Positions 22,533-34,619 of a DNA stretch of 64,000 bases are shown here, one piece after another. A model generated the notes under the pieces. That model was not told the origin of the DNA and did no database searches. It worked only from the letters and a program-made list of their open reading frames with translations. The DNA comes from Leptobrachium leishanense (Eukaryota > Chordata > Amphibia > Anura > Megophryidae). The DNA lies in assembly GCA_009667805.1 (NCBI GenBank), contig CM019063.1:406974959-407038958 (forward strand), given 5' to 3'. The number at the start of each line of letters is the position of its first letter. The stretch's first letter is position 1. Both the position numbers and the translations under genes were made by a program.

Positions 22533-24652
22533 ATATTTTTTTTTAAGCCAAAGTTGAAGCTCTTGAATTTTTCTTCTCCTCCTACAGCTCTGAGCCCAAG
22601 ATACCCAATGCTTTAAAAATATACTTACTAACCAAAGCAGTTGCATCTATGTATTCAACATATAGCCTCCAAAAATGAAGAAAATTCCAGTCACTAATTA
22701 ACTAAATAAGAAGAATTTATCATTAACGGGATTATCTATTATACCACCTATTGGTATATGGAAAAATATTTCTGGGATAGGAAAACTAGGTACCATTTAA
22801 CCCATTCAGTGCATTAATCTGCCAAATACACTCTAAATTGAATTAAATTGACACTAATATCTGTATTCTTATTGACCACAATGATGTAGTAGTCTATTTT
22901 TGAGTACTCAGTGTTTTTTAACTATTTTTTTGAATTTTGGTTAGTTTGCTTCGCCGTTTAACTAAAACAAATGTAAATTTTCTGTTTCCTTTGCACCTTT
23001 TTTCGAGTATCCCTATCTATATTATTGATTTATTATTCACTTTATAGTTTATAAAGTGACAAGCAAACCCATCCCATTAGTGGAAACCGCATCATTGGTT
23101 TGTGTAAGTTGGTTTTTGTTTTCACAGAGTACATATATTGACGACACACCCTTGCACTCATGTACTTAGCTACAGAGGATGTAGACACTTCAATGCTTAT
23201 TATCTTTGACACTTAAAAAGTGCTTGCAATGCAGTTAACTGCTGAGAATCATTAACGAGATGATTTCTGCTGATGCATGCTGGGCTATTTTGAATGGTTT
23301 TAGGAGGGTGAGATTTTATTTAAAAAACCTATTGAAAACACAAGGGCATACCATACCTACTCCAAGAGATAATGGCTATGAGAAGGGAGCAAGGAGTGTA
23401 GAGACCACAGGTGACAAGTGACAGCTTCTTTAGCATTCTCATTAATGTAACATTTTGCTGGCATGTTCTCCATTATTATTCTTATTATTGGTGTCAGGCT
23501 CAGCAAGCTCAACTAAACTTAGAATCGACTTGGCAGGACGCTACATGCCACCCTATTGTCTCTATCCTACAAGCTAAACATTGTAAAACAACAGGGGCTA
23601 TAAAGTACATTGGGCATTGACAGCTACTGCAGTGCAGAGGACACTTTTGGAATGTGTGTATTTCTGTTCCATTAATGGAGCACAATACGCCTCTTAAGAA
23701 ATAACTCATCATCGTGCAATCATAGACCTGGGTGGTCTGTGGAAACGCTCCTAGAATGCTCAGTGACAAGTAGAGTATGCCATAAGACAGAATATCAGTC
23801 CAGTCCAGTGACACAAAACACATCATTTCACTGTGGAATCTTAAAAATTTGCATTTTCATTTAAAATACGTGTCAAGGCTGTTATGTAAGTACTGACATC
23901 ATCTCTTTATTTCAAATATTTACTCTGATAGGAGTGAGTTGATTTAGGAAAGTCTACCAGGTCACTCAATACCATGAAAATCAAGTGTTAAATTTAGTCT
24001 AGAAATTAGACATGACGAGATGCCTCCCAACGTGAATATTTTAGCCTCAATGTCTGAGGTCCCCAAAAACTCACTGCTCATAAACAGATCGATTAAAGAA
24101 GCAATGTAAAGTTATTGCTTTGAGATATTTTATATCTTCCAACACTAGATATAGGTTTATCCTGTCATGAATTTAGGCACAAATTATTTTTTTATTTCTT
24201 TCCCCATTGCAAGTGAACTAACGGATAGCATTATATCCCTAGGCAGCACAAAGCACAACTAGTGAGACATTTGAGTTTTGGTTCTGAATTGACATGTTGG
24301 GGATCAGCCGTGATGCAATCTGTAGTGTGAGACAATGCATTTTGTTTATTTTTAGCATAAAAAATGGATGTATTTAACTGGCAGACATGTTTGTTTTTAG
24401 ACTAATCAAACTTCCTACGAATAATAGGGTGATTTGTTGATTCATTTGAAATACGTCAAGGACACTTCAAGGAATGAACCGAAAAACGGGTCAAATTGAA
24501 ATGATTTTCTTTTGTGTGTTTGTTTTGGTTTGAGTCAGTGCACCCAAGTACAATTTGCAGGTGCACTGCGTTAAATTGACATCAGAGGGGGTTGGACTTG
24601 ACTGATCACCTGCTCCCGCTTCCACATATTCCACCCGTCCATGGGTTGCAAG
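22533..24652. other. Non-coding stretch, no repeat recognised
   Basis: About 2.1 kb of AT-rich, apparently single-copy sequence with no exon signature. It is one of the longest repeat-poor tracts of the window and could hold older regulatory sequence, but nothing specific is visible. Confidence 0.5.
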
Positions 24653-24655
24653 TTA

Positions 24656-25075
24656 GGCTAGGGTCAAACGAACGCTTATTCGCAGCGACAGTCAAAAAAG
24701 TGCGTCCAAACGCATTGACGTATTTTTTCATGGGATGCGCGAAAACGGTCAGACGATGCGCATTTTCAGGTGTGATTATTTTATGGATCGTCAATAAAAC
24801 ACTTGTTGTGTCTGGACGTTATGTAGGCTGGACATTAGCAGCGTCTGACATCTCCTAATCATGCACACACGCCACTAGCGGACGCAGCGCACTCTGTACG
24901 TCAGTATTAGCGGTTCTCATAAAAATGCGGTAATTTTCCACTTGCGTTACGCAGTCGGACTTTCGTGAGGCCGTACTTCGTATATTGGCCGTCATTGCGC
25001 GTCATTTGCTGCTACTACGGCCGAGATTAAGTGCGCCTAAACGCACGTTAAAAATGCGCTAGTCTGACCCCAGCC
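24656..25075. mobile_element. Foldback DNA transposon, GGCTAGGGTCAAACG variant (copy 4), TTA target duplication
   Basis: Termini GGCTAGGGTCAAACGAACGC and GCGCTAGTCTGACCCCAGCC, flanked by TTA (24653-24655) and TTA (25076-25078). The interior has ACGTCAAT/ATGCGC words and is closest to the copy at 54363. Confidence 0.88.
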
Positions 25076-25149
25076 TTAGAGGTTAATTCAGAGCAAGTCG
25101 ACTGTTTGTACTCATCTGCTGGCCTCAGGTGGCGGTTCAGTTGGGACAG

Positions 25150-25372
25150 AATTTTTTTATTATATTTTTTTGAGAAAGGATTTTACCAGGAAGGATACAT
25201 TGAGATTTCTCTTGTTTTTGAGTATGTCCTGGGTGACGAGTATGTACCGTTAGGTGTCTTGCCCAAGGACACTTACTGGAGAGGTGCTCTTGCCAGGATC
25301 GAACCTGTGTCTCCACAGTCTCTCTCCACGGTTTATAGAGCAGTGATGTTACCTCTACTCCACCCAGCCGGT
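25150..25372 (-). repeat. tRNA-derived SINE (copy 1)
   Basis: On the minus strand it starts GGCTGGGTGGAGTAGAGGTA (A-box-like TGGAGTAGAGG) and has GGTTCGATCC, a perfect RNA polymerase III B box, about 45 bp later. It ends with the CCCAGGACATAC...AATCTCAATGTATCCTTCC tail shared with the L2 LINE at 34620. It lies about 370 bp upstream of the first exon. Confidence 0.85.
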
Positions 25373-25742
25373 ACTGATTTAGTATCCGGTCCCCTCCTTT
25401 ATGGTCATAAGCATTGGGAGTAGACTGGCTTTGCAGAAGAGATACTGGAATAGAATTTTGCTGTCAGGACCAATTCTAGTCAAGACTCAACTTGTTTTGA
25501 AATACAAAATCCTATACTTGATTCTGTTTAACATTGTCAATGTTTGTTCCCATAATCATGTAATGAGGAGAATGGACATTGCAAGTGTGAGTCCAAAATA
25601 GCTAAGGAGAAAAAAAAAATTCACCCAATCTGGCTATTTTTCACATAAACTGTGTATAGATTGTACTAGCTTTTAACAGTTTTATCTATGTTCTTCTCTC
25701 CATAAAAAAAATTGTTTATGTTTTTCTCTGTTGTTACTGCAG

Positions 25743-25889
25743 GAGGCAATAAGTTGAGGAACCAGCCATTTCGTCTCAACTGGGCTTGGATTTCTTTAGA
25801 AAGAAATTATTACACTATTGATGAAGATTCCAAGTTCTTGGAAGTGACTCTTAGACGCAGGGGATACCTGGGAGAGACTTCTTTTGTCA
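25743..25889 (+). CDS. frem2: FREM2-like exon 1 of window: linker and N-half of Calx-beta domain A
   Basis: The exon is 147 bp. It begins after a pyrimidine-rich acceptor ending in CAG (AG at 25741-25742) and ends before a GTAAGT donor at 25890. The first two bases complete a codon from the upstream exon, so the start is phase 1. It reads [14 protein letters not shown], a linker, then the opening strands of a Calx-beta fold ([20 protein letters not shown], followed by [15 protein letters not shown]). The IDED segment is the usual acidic start of the domain. The last base joins GT of the next exon to make a serine codon. The upstream exon is not in the window. A frameshift or stop is not seen. 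Confidence 0.92.
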
Positions 25890-26548
25890 GTAAGTAACTG
25901 TGTTCTTTCGGCTCAGCTGTAACTAATTAAAATTATGAAAAAAATAACATATGTCCATGTATTCTACAAAATTCTTATATTCATAAAAATCAACTATAAT
26001 AACAAGGAAAGAAACTATAGTAACACATGCTTGTTTGTTATTTTGGAAACCCACGGTCATATGCAAGAAATGAATGTCACATGCAGGATATGATTGAAGT
26101 CAGATACCCTTAACTCATCCTCTTTTGAAAGCACACAAAGCCCTTTATATTTTTCTTCACTTTATTGAGAGAGTAAGAGCAAATAAAAGGTTTCTTGCGG
26201 CAGAGAGAGCGTCTCTTAGAATGGTTTGGAATGGTTGGAAGGTGGATAGAGAGAGCTACTCTACTGAAGTATACTTTGGTATGAGGGAAAGCTATATAGT
26301 GAGAGCTTCTCTGTAGTGTACTTTGTAATAGGAGGAAGTTGGGTAGAGAGAGCTTTACTGGTGTACTTTCTTATGGGAGGAAGGTAAACCAGAATGCATC
26401 TGCCCTGTATAAACAGGATACTACTCACAGTCACAAGCCTCCACGGATAGAATGAATGAATGAAGGAAGTGAAGCTTTGCTGCACAGGAAATGGGGCTGG
26501 GCCAAACTAACTAAGCGAGTTAGACAGAGAGAGAGGACTAATCCATTC
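25890..26548. other. Start of the first intron, no feature recognised
   Basis: Follows the donor GTAAGT. Contains diverged internal repeats with AGAGAGAGC(T/G) and GTATACTTTG/GTGTACTTT words, spaced about 60-70 bp at 26200-26380, suggesting an old tandem duplication. Confidence 0.5.
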
Positions 26549-26552
26549 TTAA

Positions 26553-27778
26553 CCACTTGGCTGCTATGGACGCGCTCAGCGCGTCCAGCCAAGTGGTTCT
26601 CCTGTGCTACGGACGCGCGTCCGAGCACAGGAGGCAGCAATCCGCCGGATTCCGGCGGATTGCTGCGCCCCCCCCCGGTGCGGGCTGACATCTTGGATGT
26701 CAGCCCAGCACTCGGGAGCCCGGCGGGGACATTAGATGGCATCGCGGCTGCGCGATGACATCTAATTCAGGCGCCCCCCCCCCCGCATGTGCGGAGGAGG
26801 CGCCTGAAAGGGAGGGGGGGAGGTCCTTCAGACCTCTCTCCCTCCCGATCGCCAGGGAGCAGGGGGTTAAGACAGACACCACTTGGAAGGGCACAGCCTG
26901 CCCTTCCAAACGGTGGCTCTCATTAACCCCTGGGGAGCCGGATCACGAATCGGTGCTGAAAAGCGCCGGTTCGTGATCCTTTCCCGGAGCTGGCCGACAT
27001 CTTGGATGTCGGCCAAGCCTCCGGGAACTCCCCCTGAGGACTGGCGTCATCGTGCATAGCACGATGATGCCAGTCCTGGAGTTAACCCCTAGCTGCCACC
27101 AACGGTGGAGATAGGGGATTCCAATGAATCCCCTATCTCCCGATCCGTGGCAGCTAGGTGTTAATGTTTGGTACTGTTGGATCGGCCAGAGCATGGCTGT
27201 TCCAACGATACCAAACACCACTGTGAAAAAAGTTTTAAAAAAAATTAAAAATAAAAATTAAAAAATATTTTAAAAAAATTATAAAAAAAAAATAAACAAT
27301 TTTTTTTTTTTTTTAGTTTGTTAATGCAGCAATATTGTTCCCATTTGAATTATAATGTGAACAATGATGCTGCACTAACGATTTTTGTATGCGGCGCGTT
27401 TGTTAAAAATCGTGTAATTTCCCCCAAAAAAAATGTAACGAGACCCCATCTCTAATTTTTTTAACAAGCGCACCCCATACAAAATATAACCGCAATTGCT
27501 CGCATGTTAAAATGTGAAAAAAAACCACTTTACACGTTGTAAATTATTGAAAATTCATATTTTATTGCATTTTTTGTTATAATATACAGACAGGTCATGA
27601 CGTATACATATAATAATGACATATTATGAATCTGCCGAGTCTGACGGAAAGAACGATATATAATATGTCTGGGTCATATACTAAAATAAGCCTTCAAAAC
27701 GCATTTAAACATGATGAGCAAAACCGGTAAAAATGACCTCTGGCACAGAGGCGTGAAACACCTCAGCAGCGAAAGGGT
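26553..27778. mobile_element. TTAA-flanked palindrome-rich element (copy 2)
   Basis: Ends CCACTTGGCTGCTATGGACG and CCTCAGCAGCGAAAGGG, flanked by TTAA at 26549-26552 and 27779-27782. It is collinear with the 21301 copy over its whole length, with the same chain of palindromes and the same AT-rich right half (GTTGTAAATTATTGAAAAT, CCGAGTCTGACGGAAAGAAC). Same orientation, 5.2 kb apart, on either side of the first exon. Confidence 0.9.
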
Positions 27779-27782
27779 TAAG

Positions 27783-28560
27783 TAAAAGCATAGATGGAAA
27801 CAAATAAGGAATCTGTTTCCATGATTTTTGTATTTTAACACACACACATACCACACCACACACTATTTTTGACCACACACACACACACATTTTTTGTTAT
27901 TATTATCATGTTTTATATTCTGCTGGAATTTGAAATATTATGTTAAATTGCACCTCATTTAATAAACATTCAATAACACATACTTTTTATGTTATAGTCC
28001 TATGCTAAAATAGTTAAAATAAATTTTATTTTGCCATAATTTTACTCATAATGCCTCATGACGAAGCAAAAACAAAGGTCCCCTTTTAGACCAAGCCAAT
28101 AATAGTGAGCCACAAATAGAAAAATTTGGTGCAAGTCAGTAACCCTTAGCGACTCCCTATTACTGGTTCTATTACAAATGAGCTGCTGTATCAGCAGCTT
28201 GACTCAGAAAAGGAAGATTCAGGCAGCGAGGCCATGCTTTGCTGCTGTGTTCGTCTCCTGGAGTCCGGCATAGAGACAACCGCGAGCAAAAGCGAGAGAC
28301 ATTGTGAAACAGTGGAAAGACACAGGGATTACAGTTACTCTGATGCAAACATCAGAATACTAGTGTCTCCCAGAGACCAAATTAATATTTAACTTTTATT
28401 AAACACAATTAAAATTGGCAAACATATAAAGAAAAATAGTCAGTGCTCACAAAACAGTACGTAATAAAAACAATTCTGCAGAGAAAAATAGTATATATAA
28501 CGGCAGAGGATGTAATCAATACAGTAAGTGACCTTCAAGGATCACTTCAAGGTATTGTGA
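27783..28560. other. Intron sequence with CA-rich microsatellite
   Basis: Short CA/CACACC-type repeats at about 27839-27890. Otherwise no exon or named repeat is recognised. Confidence 0.5.
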
Positions 28561-28806
28561 CAGATGTGGAGGTATAGAGATTGATAACAGTATTAGACCA
28601 TAAAAAACTGCACGTAGAGATGCAGAAGGAACAAAGGCAAGAATATCCTATGAGAGTATTTGGCTCAAATAGCCTAATGAAAGCGTACCTCAAAGACTGC
28701 CCAAATTTCCACTGTCAAAAAGACACACAAAAAATGTATATATATATTATCAGGTCTCGGGATACAAATTTCGGGGATTAGAACAGAGAGTTCTTGCCTG
28801 CCATGT

Positions 28807-28849
28807 GCACCCGACGCGCGTTTCGCCAGAAATTGCTCGTCAGGAGTGC
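28807..28849 (-). ncRNA. Hammerhead ribozyme (type I), second copy with intact core
   Basis: Minus-strand order: stem I 5' strand GCACUC, core CUGACGA (28837-28843), a weak stem II GCAAUUUCUGGC, GAAAC (28820-28824), the self-complementary ACGCGCGU, cleavage triplet GUC, and stem I 3' strand GGGUGC. GCACUC/GGGUGC gives six pairs including one GU. GAAACGCGCGUC equals the arrangement I recall for the schistosome satellite hammerhead. The short stem II may weaken activity. The surrounding 0.3 kb is probably part of a retroelement but no protein is seen. Confidence 0.8.
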
Positions 28850-29171
28850 TTAGTGGAAAGACACAGGAAACGGTTTGTTCCCAGCTACTTTCTGTATGCA
28901 ACCAGAGTAGGCAAGTGGTGACAGATCTCCCTGTCCTCTGCTACGTGTTTGATAAGGATTTTTCAATCAGTCTATGGGTATGTGTTAAGTGATTTTGCAA
29001 AAGTGGCAACTCTGTGAATGATCTTGCGTGGGCAAAGCAGAGCCAGGACTTCATTCCAATCAAACATCTGTGGAGAAAGCTGAAAATAGCTGAACACTCA
29101 TGGTCCCCATTTAATCTGACAAATCTGACAGAATCTGCTGAGTTGAATAGCAGAAACTACCCAAACCGACG

Positions 29172-29331
29172 GTGGCTGCAAAGCACGATCCTCCACAGGA
29201 GGATCAAGCCTTATAGCACTGAGCGCACTAATTGCGCTCAGTAAGGTGGCCAGACGGGCATCAGAGTGGAAGGAATGTCCTCTCTCATGGACATTCCTTC
29301 CGCACTCAAAAACGCTCCTCTGACCCTGGCC
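29172..29331. mobile_element. GGCTGGGGTCAGACG family fragment, right end
   Basis: Ends CTCCTCTGACCCTGGCC. Contains the hairpins GATCCTCCACAGGAGGATC, GAGCGCACTAATTGCGCTC and GGAATGTCC...GGACATTCC, matching the copy at 48430-48676. The left terminus is not recognised. Confidence 0.68.
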
Positions 29332-29334
29332 TAA

Positions 29335-31924
29335 AGGGTCTAAACACTTACATCAGTGTGATATTTGAGGTTTTTCTTTTTTTACTAAACGTGCAGTGTT
29401 GTCAATATTCTATTTTATTTATCTTTTTGCTTCGTCATTATAGGATCTTGAGTGTTGTTTGATGCAAAAATATTTCATTTGACTAATATTAGTATAAAGT
29501 TGTAACATAAAGGTATGTGATAACAATTAGAGAGTCTGAATACTTTCTTAATGCCCTTGTATGCCTCAAACACTATAAATATATGGATGTTCTTTCAAGA
29601 TCTTAGAAATCCTTTCTATTTATTGTTTTACTGGACATTTCCTATGCCGAATAGGTTTTAACCGCAAGCTCCTTTCACACTTGAGAGCACTGCATGTTCA
29701 TTAGAGTATCATGTTTTCCCCTTAGCAGGTAAAAGAACAGTACTTGACAAGCCCTTTTGTCCTTTTGTGGAGGAGGCAAAATGCTTTATAGTTTCTGTTG
29801 TCAAGGTCTCATGAGTTCTGATAATCATTTAAAGTTTCTAAACAGTAAACTGTCATTTAATACTACCTGGACATCCTTAATATAGTGTACATTTCCTGAT
29901 AATATCCTGTGATGCACTCATGCTTTATTTCGTATTTTACACAGTAGCCCTTACTTTAGGAATTCATTTGACAGTCTGTTGTATACAGAAAACTGGCATG
30001 GTTATGTTGCTTAGTTCCTGTGTCCCAAACATAAAATTCTGTGATTTGCAAGATATAATGACTGTGACAAGGTGTTTGTTTGTTCCGTATTCCCTGTCTT
30101 TAAAACAGCTATTTTTCATGTAAATATAGAGCTTTAACTTATTATAAAATTGAGTGTCAACAGATTTCACAGCACTCAACAAGGTCAATTTTGGTATACG
30201 TCACGTGAACAATAAATACACCTGCGCAAAATATTACCTGACATAGTTGATATATATACAATATGAATGTAGGTTTATGTTCCTGAGGGAATTTCCAATC
30301 TGGAAGGGAAAAAGGGTTATGGAGGCAAGAGGGGAAATAACAGAGTCTGGCACAATAACAAAAATACTGCGATTATAGTCACCCACTCGGGGTAACTGGA
30401 CTTGGTATTACTGTTGGGAGGTAGGGGACTGTGGGTTCTGGGGAGTCTGACACATCATTTTATTCCCCATTCTTGTCCTATGCCCAACCCACCACGTGCC
30501 TATAAGGGTACAGGGTGTCTATGTTATGTGTGAATATTGTTATTGTCTATGATTATGTTACTCTTATTATTTCTAATATCATTACTGTATGTGTCACTGC
30601 AGCCCTTGCCACCCACCCTCCTGTATAGAATATGTTTTACAGCTGTGACAGGTTTGAGTGGTCTTTGTTTGCTAAACATTGTCGCTCTGTCATCTACTTT
30701 AATCATGTGCACCTTGTGATTGCAATCTGTCCTGGACATGAAACATAAGATTAAAATGGGTTATGGCTAGGGACTGACACTTGAGGAAGAGGGGACAGGC
30801 TATTTAGTCTGGTAATGCCAGGGTGTGTTTTACCATTGTATTCTGCACATCCCTCTCTGTGTTGTTTTGCAATTGTAAATTCTAAATAAAGTCATTCTGA
30901 TTTTTGTACCCTACAAGGAGCTCTGGTTATTGGACAGGGAGGGTTTAGGCTAGAATCAGTACTTTTCTGTATATCCGGGAGCGCAATATCTTATATGAAG
31001 TTCTGTCTTTTCTTATTTCAATAATGGAGATACATGGAATTCGCCTGTGGTATATCGTAGGGATCCCTGGATTATGAAATACAAAAAGAAAAGGATCAAG
31101 TTGTGCAATATCACATAATTCACACACCAAGAATTAATAATAGTAACAGATATTTAAGTCACAAGTCAAGAACTAATATAGCTCAATTCTTTTGCTGTTG
31201 AGCCTCTATGGGGGGCTCCTCCCACCAATCTGGAGTGCTGGATTCTGCGGTCCCCTTCCGGTGTATAGATAGCCAGTATGTACCCCAGGAAAAACAATAT
31301 ATAGTGTGGTTCCATTGGCATTTTCCTATAAGAGTAATCTTATGAAATGTACACTCACGTATTCCAGAGCCTCCTGTTTGGTGGCTCTGTATCGGCACCT
31401 TAGACCACTTCCTGGGGATCTCACCCTCATTCGATATTTGATTCAGTATGCTGTCTTCCGCAGCCCTAAGTCACTTTCGATGGATTTTCATCCCCGATAT
31501 ACTTATTAAAAAGTGTGTAGGGTGTAGGGTGTACAACAAATAGGACTGCAAGACTCTCAGCAAAAAAGGAAAGCCCTGACGTGTCAGTGCAAAGAAATAA
31601 TTCCAGCAGGTAACAAAATCAGTTGTATGTAAACGGTATGTAAATCAGTTGTTGCCGTGATCTAACAGAACATATAAAGATAAAAATCTATGGAGCATCT
31701 CTGTGTTCTTTACTCTTTTTTGATAAGTAATTATATAGTCGTGCCCTCAATATAACAACATATTTCACCTTTGTGTATACACGTCTGCTGCCATTAAAAT
31801 CTAACTGATCTCCAGAAAACCGAATTTGCACACATACCTTCTTCTTTCATTGCGTTCACTGTTCAGTCGCTGCTATGTCGTAGTTAATTAATTAACTAAA
31901 TTAATTAACTTGATTTCTATTAAG
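29335..31924. other. Intron, 2.6 kb, mostly without recognised features
   Basis: AT-rich intron sequence before the second exon. No exon-like frame fits the phase 1 pattern. Part of 30940-31620 looks like diverged repeat sequence but I cannot name a family. Confidence 0.45.
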
Positions 31925-32155
31925 GTATTTCCACTAAAGATGGAACAGCTATCAAGGAAAAAGACTTTAAAGGAAAAGCCCAGAAGCAAGTGCAGTTCAA
32001 CCCAGGACAAACAACAGCCACATGGAAAGTGAGGATAATTGCAGATGATGAATATGAAAACTCTGAATCGTTCCAGATCCTGTTATCCGAGCCAGTTATG
32101 GCGGCACTTGAGCATCCGCGAGAAGCGATTGTTGAGATTGTAGACCCTGATGATG
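31925..32155 (+). CDS. frem2: FREM2-like exon 2 of window: C-half of Calx-beta domain A
   Basis: The exon is 231 bp, with acceptor AG at 31923-31924 and donor GTATGT at 32156. It is phase 1 at both ends. It encodes [19 protein letters not shown], then [14 protein letters not shown], then the acidic turn [19 protein letters not shown], and closes with VEIVDPDD. The DDEYENSE segment is the calcium-ligand loop typical of Calx-beta repeats and VEIVDPDD is the last strand. Only 307 bp of intron separate it from the next exon, while 6 kb separate it from its N-half partner. The protein is extracellular in the known family. Confidence 0.93.
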
Positions 32156-32462
32156 GTATGTTTTAATTGCTTTTAGTTTGTTGTTGCAAAGAACATTAAA
32201 CACAATTATTTTTAATGAATTCTAATGTGTCCATACCAATGTTTTGGCCATTGTTTCTATGCGCACATACTTCTTTTGCTAATTTCCTTTTTTGTCATTC
32301 TTGCTTTTTTATAGCATTTATTTGTCTTTCACTTTATTTTCCTCTTTCCTTATCTACTTTTCTCATTATTGTGCTCATTGCATTATATTATTATCATTCA
32401 CTAAAAATCTGTTAGTCACCGAGTTCTGATTTTTTATTTTTTTTTAAACATACATTTTGCAG

Positions 32463-32588
32463 AATCTACTGTATACATCCCTCAAGCTGAATATAAAATT
32501 GAGGAAGATATTGGTGAACTATTAGTCCCTATTAAAAGATCAGGGGATGTTCATGAAGAATTTATGGTTGTTTGCTCAACACAACAAG
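32463..32588 (+). CDS. frem2: FREM2-like exon 3 of window: N-half of Calx-beta domain B
   Basis: The exon is 126 bp, with acceptor TTTTGCAG ending at 32462 and donor GTAAGT at 32589, phase 1 at both ends. It encodes [19 protein letters not shown] followed by [21 protein letters not shown], the first strands of a Calx-beta domain with the acidic EED start and an RSGD hairpin. It is followed by a 14.2-kb intron that is largely built of transposable elements before the second half of the domain. Confidence 0.93.
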
Positions 32589-32631
32589 GTAAGTCAATCC
32601 AAAGAGTAACAACTTTATTCTTAATTATCAA

Positions 32632-32962
32632 ACAGTGGCGACTCTAGGAAAAATATGTAGGGGGGGCACATAAGATACCACAGTCAAAACTGGGGGGCAC
32701 TAATAATTTTCCCCACTAAATCATAACCCTGAAAAAACCTAAAGTGTATATATAAATAAGATTCCAAAACCCCAGAGTAATGTGATGCAATGATACCTTT
32801 ATGTTGTGCTAATAAATTCAATATTTTATTTGCTGCAATTCCGCGTTTTTTGCCGATGTCCGATAACTGATTCAGCGACTCCAATTTTCACAAACTACAG
32901 TGATCATTCACTAAATAGGGAATTCACATATTTTCAGATAAATTAATTCCCCGAAATGTGAC
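32632..32962. mobile_element. Possible hAT-type element, left end only
   Basis: Begins CAGTGGCGACTCTAGG, a hAT-like terminus, right after exon 3 and its donor. The matching right end was not found in the following sequence, which is interrupted by an L1. Tentative. Confidence 0.4.
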
Positions 32963-32977
32963 AAAAAGCAAAGGATC

Positions 32978-33842
32978 ACCTCCTACTACAGTTCCCGACA
33001 TCTATTAACACTATACGAAAATCTGCAGCATTACGCCTAGTGTTTGCCGCTAGACTGTTGATTCCTCTGTACTGGAAGACTGCCACTGTCCCTTCTAGAA
33101 GGTTGTGGGTAACTGAGGTGGAGCGACTGCGGGCTATTGACCGCTTGGTAGCGGTGGAGCGAGGACACATAGAGGCCTTTTGCACCACGTGGGTCTATTG
33201 GGACGAGTACAAGTCTAACCATACGAATCCCTCTACATCGGACCTCCCGATGATCGAAGTGGGATAGTTGACCGCTTTTGAGGCCCTGAGGAGATTACTG
33301 AGCCGGGTGGGTTTCTGTCTTGCCGACCTTCCGTGCGTACGAACGAGCTGTGAATTGTACTATAGATTCCCCCCCCCTTTTTTTTTTTTTTTTTTTCTCC
33401 TCTCCCCTCTCTCTTCCTCTTCTCCCTCTCTACTTTCTTCTTTTCTCTTTCGCTGTTCCCCCTTTCCATGGACTACTGTCCACTTGTTCTGTTTCTCCTT
33501 TTACTCCCCCTTTTTGGATTTCTTTCTTCAGAATTCCTTTTTGATGGCCAAACACTTTTTTGAACCGTACTCAACGACGTGGCCTGATGTGGAGACGCCG
33601 GTACCCTGGGAGATCTCTAGCGATAGCTCCCTGATAGGTTACAGAACTTTTGTTTACCTCAGGAGACATGCTCTTGATTTAGAGATACAACACAAATAAA
33701 TCTACACACGCCATGTTACATTTCTGTTATTTGGCCCCCATTTCTGTACTATTATTCACTGATGTATTCTTCTTACATATCACTGTATATGTTTCTTTGT
33801 ATTATGTACTTTCCATATAATAAAAATTTTGTCAACGAAAAA
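32978..33842 (+). pseudogene. L1-type LINE, 5'-truncated ORF2 end, with target duplication
   Basis: A 15-bp duplication AAAAAGCAAAGGATC occurs at 32963-32977 and 33843-33857. The insert ends AATAAAAATTTTGTCAACG plus poly(A). The + strand frame reads AALRLVFAARLLIPLYWKTA, TVPSRRLWVTEVERLRAIDR and FCTTWVYWDEYKS, the C-terminal end of L1 ORF2 (the region RNWK...W...W). A C/T-rich 3' UTR follows. It is typical target-primed reverse transcription of a heavily truncated copy; 865 bp. Confidence 0.88.
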
Positions 33843-34089
33843 AAAAAGCAAAGGATCTAAAGATGGATTGACCCTTTAGAGTCTAACTTCCATAATAACC
33901 CCTTAAATGCCATTAAAGCAAGGAAATACAATAAAAATGATAAACCATGTGGCATGTAGCCTGCCCATTAACCCTAAAATGCCACTAATCTGAAAACATT
34001 AAATGAATACACTGTGAAGCATTTAGCCTACCCATTAACCCCTAAACTACCATTAATCAAGGGAAAGAATTAAATGAATAGATTGTGAG

Positions 34090-34585
34090 TGTCAGGTTCC
34101 TGAATTGTGCCTTTGCAGCCCCCTTCAAGTATTGTGCATTTGATCTGTGCCTGCACTTGAGGGCAGCTTCATTCCTGTGCTGCTCATTCAGCACATATTC
34201 AGTTAAAATACATACACCATAGGCCACTTACCTTAATAAGGGATCATGCCTTCTCCCCTCCTTGCTCCCCCATTGCCAAACCACTACCAGTGAGAGAGGA
34301 CCTATACTGTGACTCTCCTGCGTGATCCTGAACCTCAATCCTTATCATTGTTACCAGCCTTTCCTCTCTCTATACCCTCCAGTATCCAGTGTGTCTAAGA
34401 TCCATTGTCCTGGTTTGTTTCCTGCTTCCCCATTGTCAAGCCCTATACGTGTCCTGTACCTCACCTCCAAACCAATTGTTGTGCAGCAACGCGCACCGTT
34501 CACCGCACACCCCTGTACTAGTGCATCACCGCATCCCGGGCTCAGTATCCTGCCACCTCGGTACCACTCCGTACAAAACCTGACA
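34090..34585. mobile_element. Solo LTR (TGTCAGG...CCTGACA)
   Basis: 496 bp with TGTCAGGTT at the left and AACCTGACA at the right, the TG...CA termini of LTR retrotransposons. Flanks GTGAG (34085-34089) and GTCAG (34586-34590) match at 4 of 5 bases. Removing it restores the unit of the 70-bp tandem repeat. TGTCAGG ends are common in vertebrate Ty3/gypsy LTRs, which would fit the gypsy fragment at 63901. Orientation is not determined. Confidence 0.75.
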
Positions 34586-34619
34586 GTCAGGCATTTAGCA
34601 TAAACCCCTAAAATGTTAT

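Noticed and set aside
33268..33699. A 143-codon gene
   Set aside because: It is the C/T-rich 3' UTR of the truncated L1 insertion.
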